64,000 nt of DNA from NCBI GenBank assembly GCA_031404815.1, contig JANNIH010000152.1, forward strand, positions 15,392-79,391, given 5' to 3'. The notes under the pieces are model-generated. The model was not told the DNA's origin, ran no database searches, and worked only from the letters and a program-made list of their open reading frames with translations. This DNA comes from DASYKS01 sp031404815 (GTDB lineage: Bacteria; Acidobacteriota; Thermoanaerobaculia; Multivoradales; UBA5704). A program made the position numbers and the translations under genes. Every line of letters begins with the position of its first letter. Within the stretch, counting starts at the first letter, position 1. Of the stretch, positions 53,524-61,913 are shown piece after piece.

Positions 53524-54588
53524 ATGCTGCGCTTGCCCGCCTTCGACTACATCGCGGCGAAATCGATCGAAGAAGCCGCCGCGATCCTCGCCGGAGAAGG
53601 AACCGCCGAAGCCGCCGCCCAAGGCCACGATGCCCCAGTCCGCCTGGTCGCCGGGGGGACCGATCTCTGGCCCAACATGAAGCGCCGCCACCAGAGCGCG
53701 AAGACGGTCGTGAGCCTGATGGAGATCCCCGGTCTCGCGGAGATCCGGGCGGAAGATCCCCAAGGAGAAATCCGAATCGGAGCGACCTCCCTCCTCTCGG
53801 ACGTAGCCGCCCACCCGGGAATCCGAGCCCGCTACCCCGCCTTCGCCGAAGCCGTCGATTCGATCTCCTCTCCCCCGCTCCGCAATATGGGAACGATCGG
53901 CGGCAATCTCTGCCTCGACACCCGCTGCACCTACTACAACCAAACCGAAGACTGGCGCCGGGGCATCGACTACTGCCTCAAGGAAAAGGGAAAGACCTGC
54001 TGGGTGGCCACCAGCTCGCCGAAGTGCCTGGCGCATACGGCGTCGGATGCCGCGCCGATCTTGCAGGCGCTGGGGGCTCGGGTTCGGCTGGTGTCTCGGG
54101 AGGGCGGTGGGGGTGGCGGGAACGGGATCAGCGAGCGGACGATTCCGATTGGCGAGTTGTATCGGAACGATGGGATCGACTATCTGACGAAGCGGCCGGA
54201 GGAGATTTTGACCGAGATCCTGCTGCCTGGGGAGGCGGATGCGGGGCACTGTAGAAGCGCGTTCTGGAAGCTTCGGCGGCGGGGGTCGATCGATTTCGCG
54301 GTGCTTTCGGCGGCGGTGGCGGTTTGGATGGACGGGGGCGGTGTCGTGACGAAGGCGAATATTGTCTTGGGGGCGGTGGCTTCGGCACCGAGTGTTGCCG
54401 AGGAGGCGGGGGCGGCGCTCGTCGGGAAGAAGTTGACCGAGGAGTCGATCGCGGAAGCGGCGGGGTTGGCGCGGAAGGTGGCTACGCCGTTCGATAATAC
54501 GGACTTCCAGGCTCAGTGGCGGGGGGGGATGGTGGAGGGGTGGGTGGCGGGGGTGTTGGGGGGGGCGGGATATAAATGCCTAAGCTGA
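53524..54588 (+). CDS. FAD/[4Fe-4S] medium subunit, 4-hydroxybenzoyl-CoA reductase beta-like
   Basis: 354 residues. The FAD fold is seen in VRLVAGGTDLWPNMKRR and SPPLRNMGTIGGNLCLDTRC. After this comes an insertion with Cys residues in CTYYNQTEDWRR, DYCLKEKGKTCWV and SPKCLAH. An extra loop with four Cys binding a [4Fe-4S] cluster is the distinguishing mark of 4-hydroxybenzoyl-CoA reductase (HcrB); xanthine dehydrogenases lack it. Function in anaerobic aromatic degradation is therefore possible, but no CoA ligase or benzoyl-CoA genes are in the window. The last 150 bases become G-rich and the window's base composition changes right after the stop. Confidence 0.88.
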   Translation: MLRLPAFDYIAAKSIEEAAAILAGEGTAEAAAQGHDAPVRLVAGGTDLWPNMKRRHQSAKTVVSLMEIPGLAEIRAEDPQGEIRIGATSLLSDVAAHPGIRARYPAFAEAVDSISSPPLRNMGTIGGNLCLDTRCTYYNQTEDWRRGIDYCLKEKGKTCWVATSSPKCLAHTASDAAPILQALGARVRLVSREGGGGGGNGISERTIPIGELYRNDGIDYLTKRPEEILTEILLPGEADAGHCRSAFWKLRRRGSIDFAVLSAAVAVWMDGGGVVTKANIVLGAVASAPSVAEEAGAALVGKKLTEESIAEAAGLARKVATPFDNTDFQAQWRGGMVEGWVAGVLGGAGYKCLS

Positions 54589-54889
54589 AACCAAATAGAA
54601 GGAACCAAACTCTTTGAACCTAGAAAGGCTAGAATCCTATGAACCCCCCACAGCACTCTCTACCCGAGCGTGCCACAATCTTTGTTGTCTACCTCCTCGC
54701 AGCCTATTTCTTTAACAGCATCATCTGCCGCCAGTGGATTCCCTCCTCAGGAGGTGACGGTCTATGGCTTCTGAGCTGAGGACTCGAAGGAGAAGCACAT
54801 AGTCAAGCAATACGGCAGGCTCGCCCTGTCTCGTCACCAGGTTCTGGTGCGAGGCGGCGTAGAGGAAAGTGACTGCAAGGCGAGCGCTT
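54589..54889 (+). other. Low-G+C junction region with a possible 46-residue membrane peptide
   Basis: Base composition falls abruptly at about 54590, marking one edge of the foreign-looking operon. The 301-base gap has one short open frame, 54639-54779. It begins MNPPQHSLPERATIFVVYLL, has one hydrophobic segment and ends GDGLWLLS. It lacks a good ribosome site and could be the start of a longer membrane protein cut by a stop or frameshift. I would not call it a gene without homologues. Nothing else is visible. Confidence 0.3.
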
Positions 54890-55660
54890 CTACAAACGGT
54901 CTGTCCAGTGTGCAATTAGATCCCAGCAGGCCGTGGCTGTTTGTAGGTCGCGATCCAAATGAGGTGCCCATGCGGAAACGGAAACGCCCACAATGCTGGT
55001 TACGCGCCAAAGCTCTACTAGGTTAGATTTGACATCAGCGATCGAAGGGCCACCCGGTGCAGGATATCGCATAGCAGGAGCCTCATTCGGGTCGATGTAG
55101 TCCGAATCTAGATGAACCCAAACTTGACAGCCACGCAATACTTCGATCAGGGAGCCATCGATAGAGTTTGCTCGGAGAATCGATGATCTTTCTAGGGCCG
55201 CGCTCTCGCCGGGTTCGAGATCCCTTGCTCCGACTTGGCAAACGAGGCTGTCTCTCAATGGGACCATCTCGGCTGCCATCAGAAGCGAATCATCACCTCG
55301 CCCCGTAATCATGGCAAGAGGCATCCCGCCAAGGTGACCACTGATGGTCGTCTCGTAAGTGTGGAAGTCCCCATGCGCGTCGAGCCAGACCAAGTAGGGC
55401 CGAATACCCAACCTCTGAACACCTGCAAGGCAGCCGATGGTGCTGATACAATCTCCGGAAACGACCAGTGGCCGTTCGCCCTCAGAGATGGTGCTCGTTA
55501 CGAATTCCCTCAACGCACGGTTTATGTTCTTGATGGCGCAGGTCGCGCTAAATTCTTCGCTAGCCAATGTTGAGGGCAGAACGACATCAAAGGGGCCTGT
55601 GCCTCGCTCCAGGCCGGGCTCCTCGCGGCCAATGAAAAAAGGTGCCAGAACCTTACGCAT
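54890..55660 (-). CDS. Arginase/agmatinase-family ureohydrolase
   Basis: 256 residues, slightly short for the family. The metal-binding blocks are VVSGDCISTIGCLAG (residues 66-80), VWLDAHGDFHTYETTISGHL (91-110) and VHLDSDYIDP (182-191). They supply the Asp-His-Asp and Asp-x-Asp ligands for a dinuclear Mn or Ni site. The first ligand, usually His in GGDHS, is Cys here (C71). That variant occurs in a branch of arginase-like proteins of unknown substrate. It would cleave a guanidino compound to urea plus an amine. Last gene of the low-G+C operon, five bases after the sulfotransferase-like gene and without its own ribosome site. Confidence 0.82.
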   Translation of the reverse strand: MRKVLAPFFIGREEPGLERGTGPFDVVLPSTLASEEFSATCAIKNINRALREFVTSTISEGERPLVVSGDCISTIGCLAGVQRLGIRPYLVWLDAHGDFHTYETTISGHLGGMPLAMITGRGDDSLLMAAEMVPLRDSLVCQVGARDLEPGESAALERSSILRANSIDGSLIEVLRGCQVWVHLDSDYIDPNEAPAMRYPAPGGPSIADVKSNLVELWRVTSIVGVSVSAWAPHLDRDLQTATACWDLIAHWTDRL

Positions 55661-55665
55661 GGTGG

Positions 55666-57138
55666 CTAAAAAGTAGACACCGCGAACTGCCGCTCTACGG
55701 CACTTGCAGCTTGAGGTGCATCAAGCGAAAGAAGCGGCAATTGCCCAAGACCGTGCCACTCTTCGTCAAAGTATCCGTTCAGGGAAAGTTCTGTGATCCT
55801 GGAATTGAAGCAAGAAATTCTCCAGCGGTCACGGCGGTACAGGCTTGATTTTCCTTCCGTGGGCATGGTGAGGCGAGACGCGAAAGTGCGTGCGTAATCG
55901 TTGCCACTCCTAGATATTTCCAGGTCTAGGGCGGCACAGATTGCCGCAAAGCATTGCTCGGGCTGAGAGCGCAATTGTGAAAAGTTGGTAACTATTCGAT
56001 GAAGTGAAAGCTGACGCGAGTCAGCGAGTATCGAGGAGTGCGCAGATCGCCACTGATGTGCACAGATGTCCACCAGGTTGACCTGTTCGTGATTGAGGAG
56101 TAAGCCATGCAGGCTTCGATCGACAGAAAAGTTCAGCCGATGAAATTTCCAGCTTGCGGCTCGCTCCTTGGGAGTGGTATACCCGGAGATCCTAAGAGGA
56201 GATCCCCACGGCAGCGTCTGAAAGCCGAAAGGATAGTTCCAACCATCACATAGGCCTTGTACGGACTCTCGGGGATCTCTTGCTAAATGCAAGATTGCCA
56301 TCACGTGATCCTTGAATACCCCGCGCCAAAAGGGCAACCGCCAGGCGTTCGAAGGGTCTCGGAGAAGCAAAACACCCTGTCTGAACTCCGCGAGCGTCGC
56401 GTTGTGCCAGGGTGGCGGAACGACAAAGGGCGTTTCCTCAACTGACCACGTGCCATCGTCCATCAGTTCCACATCGCTCTGGTCGTGGGAATCTCCACAA
56501 TCGTAGAAAGAAGCGCGGATGAAGGGGAAGGCTCGAACGCAGGCCGCCAATACCCTTTGTCGCCCTTCTATGCCATCAGAGTAACCCAAGGGAAAGTAAC
56601 TCTCAAGGCAGTTCTGAAGAACGCGCACGGAGTTCTTTGGGTCGAGTTGAACGAAATGAAGAGGCCACTGCAGCAACAGGCGGCGACATAGCTGCCTCGC
56701 GTAGAGCCCGAGATCGTCACAATGTGCCATTGGGTAGCCGATCTCGGACGCCATCTCCTCAAACAACAGTGCGACCCTTCTGGAGCTCTCGGCATCTTCA
56801 AAAGTAAGGTCATCAAATACCTCCTGACGTCCTGGGAACGCTAGTCCGGCGAGGATTAGATGCGGCTTCTCCTCACCGGGAAATGCCAGTAACCTACGTG
56901 TTGCGTCATTGCAGTTTGCGCCCTGCCACTGCAACATCTCGGCAGTAACGCTCGTGCCACCACGGGAACTCGAAGCGAGGATGCAAATCCTAGAGACGCT
57001 CCTGGCAATATCACTTCCGCGGATTCCTCCGCCGATCTTTTGAAGAATGCCTTCATACGACTGCTGCCGAAGATCGAAGACTAAACCAAGGTGATCTTGG
57101 AGTTGTTTTGATATTTTAGCTGTAGTGTGTGTCGCCAC
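55666..57138 (-). CDS. Sulfotransferase-like P-loop protein
   Basis: 490 residues, longer than typical sulfotransferases (250-350). The PAPS 5'-phosphosulfate loop is ICILASSSRGGTSVTAEMLQ (about residues 51-70). A 3'-phosphate-like block HLARDPRESVQGLCDGW comes near residue 291. The family transfers sulfate from PAPS to hydroxyl or amino groups. The 220 residues between the two blocks and the last 180 have no motif I know. The start is GTG at 57136-57138, 14 bases after the ABC ATPase stop. Codon use is clearly less GC-biased than outside the operon. A glycan or small-molecule acceptor is possible. Confidence 0.7.
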   Translation of the reverse strand: MATHTTAKISKQLQDHLGLVFDLRQQSYEGILQKIGGGIRGSDIARSVSRICILASSSRGGTSVTAEMLQWQGANCNDATRRLLAFPGEEKPHLILAGLAFPGRQEVFDDLTFEDAESSRRVALLFEEMASEIGYPMAHCDDLGLYARQLCRRLLLQWPLHFVQLDPKNSVRVLQNCLESYFPLGYSDGIEGRQRVLAACVRAFPFIRASFYDCGDSHDQSDVELMDDGTWSVEETPFVVPPPWHNATLAEFRQGVLLLRDPSNAWRLPFWRGVFKDHVMAILHLARDPRESVQGLCDGWNYPFGFQTLPWGSPLRISGYTTPKERAASWKFHRLNFSVDRSLHGLLLNHEQVNLVDICAHQWRSAHSSILADSRQLSLHRIVTNFSQLRSQPEQCFAAICAALDLEISRSGNDYARTFASRLTMPTEGKSSLYRRDRWRISCFNSRITELSLNGYFDEEWHGLGQLPLLSLDAPQAASAVERQFAVSTF

Positions 57139-57152
57139 GAAATCTCACCGCT

Positions 57153-57959
57153 CTACGCACCGGTGCCTCCAAGAAAGGTGTGTGCTTTCGACTCAATCAC
57201 GGATAATCCGCTAATCTCTGAGACTTTTTGTGCCAGCCTGTTTCGCACTTCCTCATAGCCACTGGAGCGAATTCCGTCCTTCACGCGCGGGCGTGGCAAC
57301 GTAATGATGAACTCCTCCCGAATCGACCCTGGTCGCGCTGACATAATAAGCACTCTGTCGGCTAGCGTAACAGCCTCGTCGAGATCGTGGGTAACAAACA
57401 AGCACCCAAAATTGTCGCGGGTCCAGGAATCAAGAAGGAGGGTGTGCAGCTCGGCCTTGGAGAAGCTGTCAAGTGCGCCGAAAGGCTCATCCATCATCAA
57501 CAAGCTAGGGGACAAGACGAGTGCGCGAGCGAGCGAGGCGCGTTGGTTCATTCCGCCGGAGAGTTCGCTGGGCTTCGCGTCTGCAAACTGAGAGAGGCCA
57601 ACAGCATGAATCATTTCCAGAGCTTTGCGTCGGCGATAAGCAGGATCCTGTGAGAAATGGTGCAGGCCAAAGATTACATTGCCCAATACGCTCAACCAAG
57701 GAAATAGAGTGTTATATTGGAACATGAGGAAAAGAGGAAGTCTCTCCGAACCTGGTGGAGGCGAGAAAGAGATGCTCCCGTGATAGCTGTCTAAAAGTCC
57801 TGCCAGAGTAAGAAGAAGTGTAGTCTTCCCGCACCCACTAGGGCCGACTATACCCACCATTTCCCCTGAGCCCAGAGAAAGACTCACGTCAGAAATCACG
57901 CTCAAGTTCTGATTGCCGGAAATATACGAAGCGGAGAGGCCATTGACCTGTAACATCAT
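57153..57959 (-). CDS. NitT/TauT-type ABC transporter ATPase
   Basis: 268 residues: Walker A GIVGPSGCGKTTLLLTLAGL, Q-loop FLMFQYNTLFPWLSVLGNV, signature ELSGGMNQRASLARAL, Walker B LLMMDEPFGALDSFSKAEL and the H-loop VTHDLDEAVTLADRV. The signature SGGMNQR and the FGALD D-loop are typical of the nitrate/sulfonate/taurine/bicarbonate importer group. The ATG-ATG start overlaps the permease stop (ATGA). It energises uptake through the adjacent permease, fed by the binding protein at 59602. Confidence 0.93.
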   Translation of the reverse strand: MMLQVNGLSASYISGNQNLSVISDVSLSLGSGEMVGIVGPSGCGKTTLLLTLAGLLDSYHGSISFSPPPGSERLPLFLMFQYNTLFPWLSVLGNVIFGLHHFSQDPAYRRRKALEMIHAVGLSQFADAKPSELSGGMNQRASLARALVLSPSLLMMDEPFGALDSFSKAELHTLLLDSWTRDNFGCLFVTHDLDEAVTLADRVLIMSARPGSIREEFIITLPRPRVKDGIRSSGYEEVRNRLAQKVSEISGLSVIESKAHTFLGGTGA

Positions 57960-58708
57960 CGGTACGATATCCGGTCGATAAGTGTACGAAATCCGAGGTC
58001 TAGAACGGCGCCCGCAAGACCAACGAGGAATATAGCTGCAAACATCGAGTCATAGGTAAAAGCGAGGTGGCTAGCGGTGATTCTATAACCTAAGCCAGAC
58101 TCTGCTCCTGCCATTTCCACTACAACAGTAGCAGCAAATGCGAGGCCTATTGAAAGTCTGATTCCAGCGGCTATATAAGGAAGGGCGCTTCGAAAGATTA
58201 CTGTCGTCAGTATTCTCGTCTGACTCGCGCCGAGAAGTTGCGCTGTCCAGACAAGCTCGCGAGGTACTTGAGAAACGGATGTATGGGTGCTTAACCAACA
58301 CGGAAAAAATGACGCCCACGCCACAATAAAAAGCTTGCCGGTATTCCCCACGCCAAAGAGTACTATTGCCAGAGGAATTAGCGAGAAGGCCGGGATTGGT
58401 CTGAAAATTTGCAGAATCGGATCCAGAAGGAAGTAGCCTATGGTGGTTCTTCCCGTAAGGAATCCGATCAGCAAGCCGAGCCCGACGCCTACTACTACAC
58501 CTCTTCCAATTCGGGAGAAGGAAGCTACCGCATCGCCCAGGAGAAGGCCACTGCGAGCGAACTGAAATATAGCAGAAGCTATTCGCGATGGCGGTGGTAA
58601 CAAGGTTCGGTCAAGAATGCCAGTGCTGACAAGGACCTCCCAGGCGAGAAGCAGACTAAATGGCGCAAGACAGCGCAGGAGGATCTTGCGAGCAAGGTCT
58701 CCGCTCAT
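57956..58708 (-). CDS. NitT/TauT-type ABC transporter permease
   Basis: 250 residues with six predicted membrane helices. It carries the SsuC/TauC layout: LLPPPSRIASAIFQF near the N-terminus and the coupling loop WTAQLLGASQTRILTTVIFRSALPYI (in part LLGASQTRILTTVIFRSALP), matching the EAA-loop region. I choose the ATG at 58706-58708 because it overlaps the methyltransferase stop (ATGA), as the next junction also does. An ATG 16 codons upstream is the alternative. It transports a small anion or amidine with the ATPase at 57153. Confidence 0.9.
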   Translation of the reverse strand: MSGDLARKILLRCLAPFSLLLAWEVLVSTGILDRTLLPPPSRIASAIFQFARSGLLLGDAVASFSRIGRGVVVGVGLGLLIGFLTGRTTIGYFLLDPILQIFRPIPAFSLIPLAIVLFGVGNTGKLFIVAWASFFPCWLSTHTSVSQVPRELVWTAQLLGASQTRILTTVIFRSALPYIAAGIRLSIGLAFAATVVVEMAGAESGLGYRITASHLAFTYDSMFAAIFLVGLAGAVLDLGFRTLIDRISYR

Positions 58709-59565
58709 TGCATTGTAGAAAGCCAAGTACTGTAACGAAAAAGGCGACTGTTCCAAGATCCACCGAAAGTAGTTGGATCCATGTGGAGTGAAGAGCAGGC
58801 TATGTCTGTTATGGGTCTATAGAGATTTTCAGGGCAGCCGACAAGCAAGACATAACTAAGTCCGTGAATACCTCTACGTCGAAGATCACGGTACCAAGGA
58901 CCGGTTGTGTCGAGATGGGCAAAGATCGAGCCATAGTCGCTAAGGGAGATCAAGTCCTGGTAGACGCGAAGTGCAAATATGCGATCACACGACAGCAGCT
59001 GCCTTGCTACCTCAAGCACAAGTGGCTTTCCTTGGACCACTGGCGAGAGTGAGAGAAGAAGGAAAATGCCATTTCGCGCAAGGTAGCGGTTCACTGATAG
59101 CAGGAGAGGGAGAATCACCCGAAATCCGATTGGTCCTCCATCACCAGAGAGATGGAATGGGCAGTTTGGCGGGAGTGGTGCAAATGGTGGATTGCACACT
59201 ACGAGGTCGAATTCAGTCTCTGGAATGTTAGTGAGAACATCGCTCAGATAGAATTGAATTCTATCGTGAACGCCATGCAGTCTAGCATTATTCTGAGAAT
59301 ATAAGACAGCTTTGCTATTGATGTCGCTGAGAACGGTGCCGGCACCGGCGAGCGCCGCAGTAATGCCCAGTATGCCGCTACCTGTTCCGACGTCGAGTAC
59401 TCGCGAACCAGGCCGTGCGATGGCCGCAACGAGCGGAGCAAGAACTCCGGCTTCATCGGAAAGTACAGGGAAGACACGATCTTTCCTGATGTCGAGGAGC
59501 GAATCAGTCACGAGGTCAAGCTGACTTTGATTTCCCTGTGACGAAGTCTGAACTGAAGCAAGCAT
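58705..59565 (-). CDS. SAM-dependent methyltransferase (MTS/HemK-like)
   Basis: 286 residues. The class I fold shows motif I SRVLDVGTGSGILGITAALA, the acidic end of strand 2 in TVLSDINSKAV, and motif IV FDLVVCNPPFAPLPPNCPFH. NPPF is the signature of N-methyltransferases acting on amide, amine or base nitrogens (HemK, RsmC, small-molecule N-methylases). The 90 C-terminal residues are specific to this protein. Within a transport operon it may modify the imported molecule. It begins 37 bases after the binding-protein gene and its stop overlaps the permease start. Confidence 0.85.
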   Translation of the reverse strand: MLASVQTSSQGNQSQLDLVTDSLLDIRKDRVFPVLSDEAGVLAPLVAAIARPGSRVLDVGTGSGILGITAALAGAGTVLSDINSKAVLYSQNNARLHGVHDRIQFYLSDVLTNIPETEFDLVVCNPPFAPLPPNCPFHLSGDGGPIGFRVILPLLLSVNRYLARNGIFLLLSLSPVVQGKPLVLEVARQLLSCDRIFALRVYQDLISLSDYGSIFAHLDTTGPWYRDLRRRGIHGLSYVLLVGCPENLYRPITDIACSSLHMDPTTFGGSWNSRLFRYSTWLSTMQ

Positions 59566-59601
59566 TGCGAGTACGTAACCGAAGCCTTTCGAAGGAGAAT
59601 T

Positions 59602-61251
59602 CTAGGGATGAGATTCCTTGGGGAATAGGCTAGAGTCGACAAGAGTGGCAAGTGAACTCGCCTTGCGAACCGGATTCTTCGAGCGGTTAGCGTCCCAACG
59701 CTCAACTTCCTGCATCGTCTTTAGGAGGGTATCGGTCGGAATTCCGCCTGGAAAGGAAAAAACGTTCCATATATTTAGGAGGTCGGAGAGCCCTAAGCCG
59801 AGTCTGTCGGCTACTAGCTTCTGGGACACTAAAGGATCAGCTGAGATTGACTTGTTCGCCGAAGTGATGTTTATCACGAGACGTCGGAGGGCCTCACGAG
59901 ATTTGGGATCCTGTAAGCGAGCCTGGGTGGTGACGAGATTGAAATGTTCGCGATAGCTTTCGGGATCCGAGAAGGAAATAGCATCGCTACCAAGAACTTG
60001 AGTTGCTCTCCAGGCATGAGGCTCCCATATTGAGATAGCATCAATGTCACCCTTTGAAAGGGCAGTGATCATGTCAGGTGGCTGAAGATTCATGGGTGAC
60101 AGGAACTCTGTTGGTATGCCATTTCGTTCAGCAAAGCGGACCAAGAAGAATTCGGAGGAAGTTCCGAGGAGAGCGGCAATGCGCTTTCCCTTTAGGTCCG
60201 CTGGCAATGCAATTCCAGCAGACCGCCTCGCAATAATTCGGAACTGCGAGAGGGTCAGGGTTGCAATAATTCGAAGGTCGGGCCTATTGCGGGAGGCGAC
60301 TACCACGGGGGTTTCGGCGACAGTTGCCGCATCGACATCGCCACCAAGGAGGGCATCGAGGGCGAGCCTTCCGGAAGTGAAGGAGAGAGTCTGGATAGTC
60401 AGTGGGGGCGTGAGTTTAGCAGTGGAACCGGTTAAGACGAAAACCGGTGCCGAGGCAATGGCGAGTGAATTGATGGCAACGCGGGCAGTAGGAACTTCGG
60501 TTGGCCTCGGTCGCCAGAAGATTGCAAGACCAACGGCAGTCAAGAGGCCGAGGACGATGAGTAGCACAAACGTCACTTTGAGTGGAGTTATCTTCGGTGG
60601 GGTAGGCATTTCTGTAGCCTCCAGGACGTTCTTGTGTTGTAGGTAGCTGAGGATTATCTCGAGCTTGGTCAGGCCTGGCCTGGTCGAGATAAAGTAGACG
60701 ATAGCAAGAAGTGCAAAGGAGACGGCATTTACGCAGCTAAGACCAAAGAAGGCCATGGCCTCAAAGTAAAGGCGCCGATCGTCCCACGAGCTAAGAAACG
60801 GGCGGACTCCTGCGACCAAGAGAAGAATGCAAGATGAAAGCCAAATAGAGTAGAACCAAGGGTCAAGGTGGTTGTAGATGGCGTTTGTTCGGCGAAGGTG
60901 GAGTGCGGCCTTTTTGGCATCGGCGCCGCCGAGATTGTTCTCAAGTGACAGCAACTCGCGTAGCACGCTGAAGATGCCATCGTAGCTTTGGTGCAGAGCC
61001 AGCGAAAGAAGAGGAGCCAGGGTGAGAACTGCGGAAGTCAAAAGAGCTGCAGCGCTCCCGACAATTGCTGAAAGGAGATAGATACGGTCGGCTGTTTCCG
61101 AGGTGTCGAGAACATCCAAGCCCGCCATTCGCTCAGCGTTCAGGAATTGTGCGCCAATACTAAAAAGAGCGAAGAGCCAGATTAAAAGTACGTAAAGAGT
61201 GGGTGAGATTCTATTGGGGAGCAGCCGAAGGACGCGCGACAAGAAAGCCAT
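59602..61251 (-). CDS. Membrane-anchored NMT1/SsuA-type substrate-binding protein
   Basis: 549 residues. The N-terminal half is a membrane domain with about five helices (15-40 LYVLLIWLFALFSIGAQFL, 58-85, 132-152, 165-190 and 228-248). From about 255 the sequence is an NMT1/ThiY-like periplasmic binding protein: VAINSLAIASAPVFVL, GRLALDALLGGDVDAATVAE, LKGKRIAALLGTSSEFFLVR, ALSKGDIDAISIWEPHAW. Such proteins are normally secreted or lipid-anchored; a multi-helix anchor is unusual. It is the first gene of the six-gene operon and presumably hands its ligand to the permease at 57956. Confidence 0.85.
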   Translation of the reverse strand: MAFLSRVLRLLPNRISPTLYVLLIWLFALFSIGAQFLNAERMAGLDVLDTSETADRIYLLSAIVGSAAALLTSAVLTLAPLLSLALHQSYDGIFSVLRELLSLENNLGGADAKKAALHLRRTNAIYNHLDPWFYSIWLSSCILLLVAGVRPFLSSWDDRRLYFEAMAFFGLSCVNAVSFALLAIVYFISTRPGLTKLEIILSYLQHKNVLEATEMPTPPKITPLKVTFVLLIVLGLLTAVGLAIFWRPRPTEVPTARVAINSLAIASAPVFVLTGSTAKLTPPLTIQTLSFTSGRLALDALLGGDVDAATVAETPVVVASRNRPDLRIIATLTLSQFRIIARRSAGIALPADLKGKRIAALLGTSSEFFLVRFAERNGIPTEFLSPMNLQPPDMITALSKGDIDAISIWEPHAWRATQVLGSDAISFSDPESYREHFNLVTTQARLQDPKSREALRRLVINITSANKSISADPLVSQKLVADRLGLGLSDLLNIWNVFSFPGGIPTDTLLKTMQEVERWDANRSKNPVRKASSLATLVDSSLFPKESHP

Positions 61252-61913
61252 TGATTTTCGCCGTTCGGGGTCAATACTCTTGTTATAATGGGCGGATGAT
61301 TGGCACTAGCGAAGCTAGCTATGTGTCGGTCAGTATGCCAGTAGACGGAACTCTCACACCGTCAAGACTCTGCTACACGCTATCGATTGTATCGCAGAAG
61401 GCCGCAGGATGATACCCCCCACCTCCCCCCCATTTCCCCTCATCCCCTCCTTCACCACAGTGACGATCTCCACCTCTTCTGAAGATTGTGCCCCAATAGA
61501 AGCCACCCAGTTCGAGAGTTCGGCCCTACTGGCGTTGCTTCCGCCTTGGGGAGGAGACCAAGGATGACCATCTTACTGGTTTTCTCGAGGATAGTGCGGT
61601 CCGTCTTCGCCAAGGAGGGAGCGCATGTCGTCATGGACAGCCGGAATAGGTGCCAGCCTAACCCGAGGACGAGACCCGGGAATAGGTGCCAGCCTAACCT
61701 GAGGACGAAACGGATCCTCGTGCGACAAACGAGGACAGAACGACCGCTCCCGGCCGAAAACGGCATCCGGTAGAGCGACCTACGGCCGGTCCTAGGCGGA
61801 AATCATGCCGTTCCCGGAGCCTTTGTGGCCTTCGGAGCGTCGAATCGGAGGGTCGTAACGTGGAACCGCAGCCACCAGGCCAGGCGGTCGTAACTATCTG
61901 AAGGCTTTTGGGT
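61252..61913. other. Gene-poor region upstream of the low-G+C operon
   Basis: Composition rises again near 61400. TATAAT occurs on the plus strand at 61284-61289 and TAGCGAAGCTA at 61307 can form a small hairpin. The operon promoter should lie here on the minus strand but no convincing -35/-10 is visible, nor a recognisable guanidine riboswitch. A 38-codon plus-strand frame (61296-61412) is not supported. A C-rich run at 61412-61452 and two repeat copies at 61643-61729 make up the rest. Confidence 0.4.
61643..61729. repeat. Tandem copies of a GGAATAGGTGCCAG repeat
   Basis: Two copies start at 61643 and 61679, 36 bases apart, each beginning GGAATAGGTGCCAGCCTAAC. The second runs on through a hairpin (GAGGACGA to GATCCTCG) and is repeated over 51 bases at 63662-63712 with only two differences. 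Short GGAATAGGTGC fragments also occur at 62552 and 63646. The sequence resembles RAYT-associated repeat units. Confidence 0.65.

Noticed and set aside
61296..61412. 38-codon open frame as a small precursor peptide divergent from the low-G+C operon
   Set aside because: TATAAT lies only seven bases before the ATG, there is no ribosome site, and the peptide has no leader-like pattern.
61252..61420. Guanidine (ykkC-type) riboswitch ahead of the ABC/ureohydrolase operon
   Set aside because: Expected from the gene content, but the conserved ACGRGG and CCG-containing loops could not be found on the minus strand.
61452..61766. Minus-strand frame with repeated RLGWHLF segments
   Set aside because: The similarity to a frame at 63222-63725 only reflects the shared GGAATAGGTGCCAG repeat read in reverse.
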